Of a stretch of DNA of 19,021 bases, positions 14,045 through 19,021 are shown one piece after another. This stretch comes from UBA791 sp963602355 (lineage in GTDB: Bacteria > Cyanobacteriota > Vampirovibrionia > Gastranaerophilales > Gastranaerophilaceae), in the NCBI GenBank assembly GCA_963602355.1, contig CAVCIU010000034.1:1-19021 (forward strand), written 5' to 3'. Position 1 is the stretch's first letter, and each line of letters starts with the position of its first letter. A model generated the notes under the pieces. It saw nothing but the letters and a program-made list of their open reading frames with translations, was not told the DNA's origin and ran no database searches. The position numbers and the translations under genes are program-made.

Positions 14045-14074
14045 GGCGAAATCGTGTTATAACACGATTTCGCC
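14045..14074. repeat. 30-base perfect palindrome upstream of the RHH regulator
   Basis: GGCGAAATCGTGTTA (14045-14059) is followed directly by its exact reverse complement (14060-14074), with no loop. It is GC-richer than its surroundings and lies 106 bases before the ATG at 14180. It is a candidate operator or structured RNA; no T-run follows. Confidence 0.8.
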
Positions 14075-14179
14075 TTCATAAGATAAAATATTTTAACAAA
14101 AAAGGCAATAAATTTTAAGAAAAATACTTTATATAAATGTAAGGCAATTATACAGAGGTAAAATTAGGAGTAAAGATAT

Positions 14180-14371
14180 ATGGCAAGAGTTTTAGTTTCA
14201 ATGCCCGAAGAATTTTTAGATAGAATTGATAAAGTAGCAGGTAGCGAAAGTCGTTCACGTTCAGAACTTATTCGCGAAGCTCTAAGAACATATATTCATA
14301 AAAATGATACAACAAGACATACTGTTGCTGCAGATAAGAATGCACAAATCCTAGATGCTTTGTTGGATTAA
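14180..14371 (+). CDS. Ribbon-helix-helix (CopG/Arc-type) DNA-binding protein
   Basis: A 63-residue protein. Residues 1-45 form a CopG-like ribbon-helix-helix: strand ARVLVSMP, helix EEFLDRIDKVAG, then SRSRSELIREALRTYIHK. A polar tail of about 18 residues follows. Such proteins bind DNA as dimers through the paired strand, usually at inverted or direct repeats. AGGAG (14166-14170) lies 9 bases before the ATG. No toxin gene of the usual RelE/ParE/MazF size adjoins it, and the terminator at 14448 makes it monocistronic, so it looks like a solo regulator rather than an antitoxin. The palindromes just upstream are candidate self-binding sites. The target is unknown. Confidence 0.87.
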   Translation: MARVLVSMPEEFLDRIDKVAGSESRSRSELIREALRTYIHKNDTTRHTVAADKNAQILDALLD

Positions 14372-14447
14372 AAAAGTTTTTAAATGACGGAAGAATTAAT
14401 ATTTGGTAAAATTAGGGTAAATAAATTTAGGTAAGTAATTTAATAAA

Positions 14448-14475
14448 ATGGGACTTTTAAAAGTCCTATTTTTTT
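14448..14475 (+). terminator. Rho-independent terminator after the RHH gene
   Basis: GGACTTTTAAAAGTCC (14451-14466) is a perfect palindrome, extendable by a G-T pair and AAT/ATT. It is followed by a T-run through 14475. Confidence 0.85.
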
Positions 14476-14533
14476 GTCTTTTGTTGGGCTGATATTCCTA
14501 CTATATGATTTATCAATTATGTCAGTATAAGAT

Positions 14534-14562
14534 TTGACGTAAAAACATTTTTAGAGTAAATT
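14534..14562 (+). promoter_or_regulatory. Promoter for trkA-trkH placed for a near-leaderless mRNA
   Basis: TTGACG (14534-14539), a 17-base spacer and TAAATT (14557-14562) lie just before the ATG at 14572. The predicted start near 14569 leaves about 3 bases of leader, and no Shine-Dalgarno sequence is present. Confidence 0.5.
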
Positions 14563-14571
14563 AACTATGTT

Positions 14572-15915
14572 ATGAAAATCGTCATATATGGTGCAAGTGA
14601 AATCGGAAGCTTAATTGCGAAGGAATTTCACCAAGTCCACGAAATAACAGTTATAGATAAAGAAGAGAATAAAACCGACGAATTTAGCCGATTAGATGTT
14701 CGTTTCATTACATGTGAAGCTCTTACATTAGATGTCCTAAAAGCAGTTGATATCAAGAATGTAGACAGTTTCATTGCGTGTTCTACAAACGATGAAAAGA
14801 ATATCCTTGCTTGTTTAACAGCTAAAAGAATTTCTAACGTTAAAACTATTTGTTTCGTATCAAAAGAAGAATACAAAACATCAATGGGTTTAACTCGTGA
14901 TAGCGAATACTCTTCAACTCTATTTATCGACAACATCATTTGGCCAGAAGAAATTCTTACAAAAGAAATTTTCCAAATCGTAACTATCGAAAAAGCTCTT
15001 AATGCACAAAACTTTGCTAAGGGCAAAGCTATGCTTTTGGAATACAAGTTAGAAGAAGATTCTATTCTTGTTGGCAAAAAAGTTCGTGAATGCGATTTTC
15101 CACCAGAATCACTTATCGTTGGTATTAACAGAAATGATGATTTATCAATACCAAACGGGGAAACAGTTTTAGAAAAAGACGATAAAATCATATTTATGGG
15201 TTTATCAACATCTTTGGCAATCCTTGCTGCAAGATTTTTCCACGAAAAGAATTACAACAAATCTATAGCAATCATTGGTGGCGGTAACGTAGGACTTATG
15301 CTTGCTAAGAACTTAGAAAAAACAAAAGTTCATTTAAAAGTTATCGAAAAAGATATGGCTCGTTGCGAATATTTAGCAGAAGCTTTAACAAACACTCTTG
15401 TCATCAACGGCGACGGAACTGATTTAGAGCTACTTACGCAAGAAGAAATTCTTGAAACAGATGCAGTAATTAGTGTTACCGATAACGACGAAAAGAATTT
15501 ATTATGCTCACTTTTAGCTAAACAATTGGGTGTAAAACGTATTATTTCAAGAGTTTCAAAAGGTGTAAACATTCCATTATTCGACAGAGTTGGAATTGAT
15601 ATTACTGTTTCACCAAAGCTTGCAGCATTACACGAAATCAAAAATTTACTCTCTGAAGAAAACAATATTGATATCCTTGCAACAGTTGAACAAGGCAAAG
15701 GTGAAGTTCTTGAAATCAATATCGATAGCTCATTTAAAGAAATCAAACTTATGGATTTAAAACTTCCACGTAGAGCGATTATTGGTATTATTCACAGAAA
15801 CAACAGAGTCATTATTCCAAAAGGTGATACTTTGATTAGACCAGAAGATAATTTGATTATTTTCACAACAAAAGAAAGCGCACCTGTTATAAAAGAATTT
15901 TTTAAAGGTGTTTAG
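14572..15915 (+). CDS. trkA: Potassium uptake regulatory subunit TrkA
   Basis: A 447-residue peripheral cytoplasmic protein that binds NAD(H)/nucleotides and gates the TrkH potassium channel. It has the normal duplicated layout RCK_N - RCK_C - RCK_N - RCK_C. The first Rossmann loop is IYGASEIGSLIAKEF (residues 4-18), a G-A-S variant of GxGxxG. The second is IIGGGNVGLMLAKNLE near residue 223, with VIEKD at the end of its second strand. TrkA_C-type domains occupy about 140-215 and 365-445 (IIPKGDTLIRPEDNLIIF). Length is close to E. coli TrkA. TrkH begins directly after its TAG, so the two are one operon. The start has no ribosome binding site; a promoter ends 9 bases before it. Confidence 0.97.
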   Translation: MKIVIYGASEIGSLIAKEFHQVHEITVIDKEENKTDEFSRLDVRFITCEALTLDVLKAVDIKNVDSFIACSTNDEKNILACLTAKRISNVKTICFVSKEEYKTSMGLTRDSEYSSTLFIDNIIWPEEILTKEIFQIVTIEKALNAQNFAKGKAMLLEYKLEEDSILVGKKVRECDFPPESLIVGINRNDDLSIPNGETVLEKDDKIIFMGLSTSLAILAARFFHEKNYNKSIAIIGGGNVGLMLAKNLEKTKVHLKVIEKDMARCEYLAEALTNTLVINGDGTDLELLTQEEILETDAVISVTDNDEKNLLCSLLAKQLGVKRIISRVSKGVNIPLFDRVGIDITVSPKLAALHEIKNLLSEENNIDILATVEQGKGEVLEINIDSSFKEIKLMDLKLPRRAIIGIIHRNNRVIIPKGDTLIRPEDNLIIFTTKESAPVIKEFFKGV

Positions 15916-17373
15916 ATGAGATTATATTATCTTATAGATTCATTAGGCTTAGTAATTTCTGCAATCGGTATAATGTCCTTTATACCTTGCATTTCTGCGT
16001 TAATCTATGGAGATATGTTTTCTCTAATTCTATTTGCAATTTTAGGCGTTATAACAACAATAGTTGGGCATTTAATGCACAGACTAACACCTTCTGAAAG
16101 ACTTTTAAACCTAAAGAAAACAGAAGCTTTAGCGATTGTATTGCTTTCTTGGGTTTCATTCTGGTTAATCGCATCTATACCGTTTTTATTCTATGGTTTA
16201 ACACCAATAAACGCATTATTTGAAGCAATTTCAGGTATAACCTCTTGTGGTGCAACAATATTAACAAGTTTTGATTTCCCAAAAACCTTCTTTTTCTGGA
16301 GAGCCTTTATACAATGGTTAGGCGGTATGGGAATTATCATCTTGTTTACAGCCGTTTTACCACAATTTGCAGTAGCCGGTAGACAAATGTTCTTTGCAGA
16401 AGCCCCTGGTTCTAGAGAAGAAAACCTTACACCAAGAATTAAATACACTGCAAGTGCTCTTTGGGGTTTGTATGTAGGATTAACTGCATTACAAATAATT
16501 TTATTATATTTTACAGGTTTAAAACCTTTTGATGCAATATGTATTTCACTTACAACAATCTCTGCCGGTGGATTTTCGCCACTTGCAAGCAGTGTTGGCG
16601 GATATCATTCAATGATTTGTAATTGGATATGTATCCTATTTATGTTCATTGCAGGTTGCAACTTTGCACTTATGCACAAGGCTATTGTAAAAAAAGACCC
16701 AACATTAATGGTTAAAAACGAAGAATTCAGATTTTACTTCTTATTTGTAAGCATAATCTGTTTAATCCTTGCAGGTTCATTATTCTTCAGCGCTCACTCA
16801 ATTACATTTAACACATTTACAGATGCAGTATTTTCAACAGTATCAATAATAACTTCCACAGGACACACAACAGCGGATTTTGCGCAATGGTCTCATCAAG
16901 CCTTAGCATTATTATTCTGCACAACAGTTGTTGGTTCTTGTGCCGGTTCTTGCGGTGGTGGTATCAAAATAGCCAGAGCAATTATTTGTTTTAAATATTT
17001 AAAATCAGAAATTACAAAAATCTTACACCCAAATGCTGTTATTAACATTAAACTTGATAACACAGTCGTATCAAAGGAAGTTAGAAGACAAGTTTTAACG
17101 TTTATAATCTTCTATTTTATAATTTTTATGATTAGTGTTTTTGTAACGACATTGATTGAAAACGATTTATTCGTGGGTCTAAGTGGTTCTGTTTCAACGT
17201 TAGGACTAGTTGGTGTCGGGGCAGGCTCAATCATAGGTCCAGCAGATGGCTTCAATAACGTTCAACAAGCAACAAAGATATTATTTATGTTTAATATGCT
17301 TATCGGACGTTTAGAAATCGTTCCTGTAATTGTTTTATTAAATAAAGATTTTTGGAAATTATCTAAACAATAA
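15916..17373 (+). CDS. trkH: Potassium uptake channel subunit TrkH
   Basis: A 485-residue inner-membrane ion-translocating subunit of the Trk/Ktr/HKT superfamily. It shows the expected four pore-loop repeats with the selectivity glycine in each: EAISGITSCGATILTSFD, SLTTISAGGFSPLASS, STVSIITSTGHTTADF and SGSVSTLGLVGVGAGS. FIQWLGGMGIIIL after the first pore loop is a family hallmark, and GSCAGSCGGGIK corresponds to the conserved intramembrane loop region in the third repeat. Two extra N-terminal helices make it the TrkH rather than the KtrB length. The ATG abuts the trkA stop and AAAGGTG lies in the end of trkA. A half copy of the REP-like repeat follows the stop. Confidence 0.97.
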   Translation: MRLYYLIDSLGLVISAIGIMSFIPCISALIYGDMFSLILFAILGVITTIVGHLMHRLTPSERLLNLKKTEALAIVLLSWVSFWLIASIPFLFYGLTPINALFEAISGITSCGATILTSFDFPKTFFFWRAFIQWLGGMGIIILFTAVLPQFAVAGRQMFFAEAPGSREENLTPRIKYTASALWGLYVGLTALQIILLYFTGLKPFDAICISLTTISAGGFSPLASSVGGYHSMICNWICILFMFIAGCNFALMHKAIVKKDPTLMVKNEEFRFYFLFVSIICLILAGSLFFSAHSITFNTFTDAVFSTVSIITSTGHTTADFAQWSHQALALLFCTTVVGSCAGSCGGGIKIARAIICFKYLKSEITKILHPNAVINIKLDNTVVSKEVRRQVLTFIIFYFIIFMISVFVTTLIENDLFVGLSGSVSTLGLVGVGAGSIIGPADGFNNVQQATKILFMFNMLIGRLEIVPVIVLLNKDFWKLSKQ

Positions 17374-17380
17374 TAAGGTT

Positions 17381-17411
17381 TTTGGATTGCTTCGCTTACA
17401 CTCGCAATGAC
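17381..17411. repeat. REP-like repeat, right half only
   Basis: TTTGGATTGCTTCGCTTACACTCGCAATGAC-type sequence starts at 17381. TTTGGATTGCTTC is identical to 11841-11853, and the distal CGCAAT is also shared. The matching left half is missing. It fills the short gap between convergent trkH and the radical SAM gene. Confidence 0.7.
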
Positions 17412-17416
17412 AATAA

Positions 17417-18811
17417 CTAACCATTAAACAACAAGCTCATGCCGGCACGGAAGTAGTTTTTAAGTTCTGAAAGAGAACGAACTTGTGATAGCATTTTAAA
17501 CACGTAAGAAGGTCTTAGGTAGAATTTTCTTACTGCAAGTTTATGCAATTCCATAACTCTTTCTTTTGATAAACAGTGCGTTTTAATAATTGGATAATAA
17601 TACGCATTTTTGTACGAATAATCCTTATCAAACAAATTATAATTTTGTGCGTAATTATAAAACTTAGTAGCAGGTAATGGAACCGCTGTATAAAAACTTA
17701 CAAAATCTGGATTTAATTCTATCGCCAAATCTATTGACTGTTTAATTGTAGCCTCGTCGTCCCACGGCAAACCTATTACAAAATATGCGTAAGATTTCAT
17801 CTTTGCACGTTTAATCATTTTGAAACAATCTCTTATTTCAAAAATTGTTGTTTTCTTTTCAATTTTATCAAGTATAAATTGAGAACCGCTTTCAACACCA
17901 ATGCTTACAAGTCTGCAACCAGCTTTATACATCAAATTCAATAAGCTTTGGTCAATTGTATCGACTCTCGTATTAGCAGACCAAGTTATTTTTAAATTTT
18001 CTTTTATAAGCTTTTTACATAAATCAACAACCCAAGCTTTATCTTGATTAAAAATATCAGACCAAAATACAAAGTTTGTTATTTTATAATTTTTGATACA
18101 ATCTTTTATTTCTAAAATAATATTTTCAGGACTTCTATATCTAACAACGGGTCCAGACACAGGAGTTGCTAAACAGAAAAAGCAATGATAAGGACAACCT
18201 CTTGCGACCTTAATTATAGCTTGAGGTTTATCATTGTCAGGTCTTCTATATAAATTATTATCGATTAAATGTCTTGCAGGGAATGGAAGTTCATCAAGAT
18301 TTTCAATAAATGGTCTACGACCAGTGTATTTTACTGTATAAACTTCTTTATAACAAATACCTAAAATATCGTTATATTCTTTACCTTCAAGAATCTCCTT
18401 CAAGGTTTCTTCTGCTTCACCAACAATAACAATATCAACGTATTTGTTTTCATACAAAACATCTTTATTCTTTGCTAAAAACGGTGCGCCTTTAGCAATT
18501 GTAATCATTTTTGGAAATCTTTTTTTCGCAAGTTCAATAGTTTTAATATCAGACTCAAAAGTTGGAGTTGCAACATTCACAACCAAATAATCAGGTTGAA
18601 ACTTTTCTAAGTCTTCCATAAAATTTCCACCTAGTGAATAATCAGAAACCTTCGCTTCATAATTAAGCAGTTCTGCAACACCTGCCAAATACAACAAATC
18701 CATAGGCGGAAGTGGAGGAATGATAAACAATTCCTTCACAGGTTGCTGACATCTGTCCTCTCTGTTTAACACAGGAGAAGGTGGGTATATAAAAAAGACT
18801 TTTTTCTTCAT
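17417..18811 (-). CDS. B12-binding-domain radical SAM protein
   Basis: The 464-residue protein has an N-terminal cobalamin-binding-like Rossmann domain (about 1-140, including PPLPPMDLLYLAGVAELLNY and VIVGEAEETLKEIL). A radical SAM core follows, with the 4Fe-4S motif CPYHCFFC (CxxxCxxC) in KVARGCPYHCFFC. SIGVESGSQFILDKI is the later core segment typical of the group. The layout is that of the BchE/hopanoid-HpnJ/HpnP-like class, which does methylations, cyclisations and other radical reactions on lipids, tetrapyrroles or small metabolites. The N-terminal domain lacks a clear DxHxxG motif, so cobalamin, if bound, would be base-off. Substrate is unknown. The C-terminal 100 residues have no recognised domain. 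A TTGACT/TAGATT promoter ends 6 bases before the ATG and there is no ribosome binding site. It is divergent from valS. Confidence 0.92.
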   Translation of the reverse strand: MKKKVFFIYPPSPVLNREDRCQQPVKELFIIPPLPPMDLLYLAGVAELLNYEAKVSDYSLGGNFMEDLEKFQPDYLVVNVATPTFESDIKTIELAKKRFPKMITIAKGAPFLAKNKDVLYENKYVDIVIVGEAEETLKEILEGKEYNDILGICYKEVYTVKYTGRRPFIENLDELPFPARHLIDNNLYRRPDNDKPQAIIKVARGCPYHCFFCLATPVSGPVVRYRSPENIILEIKDCIKNYKITNFVFWSDIFNQDKAWVVDLCKKLIKENLKITWSANTRVDTIDQSLLNLMYKAGCRLVSIGVESGSQFILDKIEKKTTIFEIRDCFKMIKRAKMKSYAYFVIGLPWDDEATIKQSIDLAIELNPDFVSFYTAVPLPATKFYNYAQNYNLFDKDYSYKNAYYYPIIKTHCLSKERVMELHKLAVRKFYLRPSYVFKMLSQVRSLSELKNYFRAGMSLLFNG

Positions 18812-18817
18812 AACTTA

Positions 18818-18846
18818 AATCTATATTTAAAATTAATTCTAGTCAA
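18818..18846 (-). promoter_or_regulatory. Promoter for the radical SAM gene, placed for a leaderless mRNA
   Basis: On the minus strand TTGACT (18846-18841), a 17-base spacer and TAGATT (18823-18818) form a good promoter. The expected transcription start is the A of the ATG itself (18811). Confidence 0.6.
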
Positions 18847-18905
18847 GTTATTACTTTTGTGTTAATTTTAAAATATAGAAACTAGCAAAATAAAAGGAAC
18901 TTAAT

Positions 18906-19021
18906 ATGAGTATAGCTGATGAATTAGCAACAGTATATGATGCCCAAAGTACAGAAGCTGAAATGTACAAATTTTGGGAAGATAACGAATTTTTTAAAGC
19001 AGATAACAAAAGTGATAAACC
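18906..19021 (+). CDS. valS: Valyl-tRNA synthetase, N-terminal part (runs off the right edge)
   Basis: The frame opens with ATG at 18906 and stays open to the last base (38 full codons). The residues ELATVYDAQSTEAEMYKFWE and DNEFFKAD match the conserved N-terminus of ValRS, in which a YDP..-E-KWY--WE---F-AD pattern precedes the HIGH-containing catalytic core. AGGA (18895-18898) lies 7 bases before the ATG. A TATAGA at 18874-18879 could be its -10. Other class I synthetases (IleRS, LeuRS) have related starts, but this spacing fits ValRS best. Confidence 0.75.
   Translation, partial: MSIADELATVYDAQSTEAEMYKFWEDNEFFKADNKSDK

Noticed and set aside
14628..15191. 187-codon open frame on the minus strand inside trkA
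   Set aside because: It is fully antisense to a well-conserved trkA, has no ribosome site, and its Ser/Leu-rich translation shows no domain.
15330..15746. 138-codon open frame on the minus strand inside trkA
   Set aside because: It is a shadow of the conserved second RCK domain on the other strand.

Overview
The window is AT-rich, densely coded chromosome from a Gram-negative bacterium. LPS synthesis is indicated by kdsA and a prepilin peptidase is present. The low GC, the group-3 sigma factor, the TrkA/TrkH pair and the abundant short hairpin repeats would fit a gut Melainabacteria/Gastranaerophilales-type genome (non-photosynthetic relatives of Cyanobacteria). That placement is inference from overall character, not from a marker comparison. 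All seventeen complete genes end in TAA or TAG; none uses TGA. No phage, transposase, CRISPR array, tRNA or rRNA was found.

Layout. (1) 1-361: the 5' part of an unrecognised gene on the minus strand. (2) 605-3503: a regulatory block. A group-3 sigma factor and a prepilin peptidase on the plus strand converge on an ECF sigma factor and its membrane-anchored zinc-finger anti-sigma factor on the minus strand. (3) 3657-7875: a bifunctional GDP-mannose enzyme (ManC type), convergent with a two-gene minus-strand unit coding a degenerate histidine-phosphatase-fold protein and a large GT-C-like membrane protein. (4) 8099-8949: rpsL-rpsG, closed by its own terminator. (5) 9051-11540: kdsA, a metallo-beta-lactamase-fold hydrolase and pheS in one tight unit. 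(6) 11541-11876: a gene-free stretch made of a tandem hairpin element, a strong bidirectional terminator and a REP-like palindromic repeat. (7) 11877-13859: uvrB on the minus strand. (8) 13860-14371: a palindrome-rich spacer and a lone ribbon-helix-helix regulator. (9) 14572-17373: trkA-trkH potassium uptake. (10) 17417-18811: a B12-binding-type radical SAM protein (minus strand), divergent from the start of valS at 18906.

How the genes connect. ManC and KdsA supply GDP-mannose and KDO-8-phosphate for surface polysaccharide and LPS, and the GT-C-like protein could act in the same envelope chemistry. The ECF sigma/anti-sigma pair forms a self-contained signalling unit. TrkA gates TrkH from the cytoplasm.

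The most notable signals are four. Four genes (kdsA, uvrB, trkA, radical SAM) have a promoter-like -10 box 6-9 bases before the ATG and no Shine-Dalgarno sequence, which suggests leaderless transcripts. A tandem element after pheS keeps its hairpin pairing while the stem sequence differs between copies, and it supplies the pheS stop codon. The anti-sigma factor carries a second zinc-finger unit that has lost all its zinc ligands. The histidine-phosphatase-like protein keeps its two histidines but has lost the arginines and the acid residue usually needed for catalysis.
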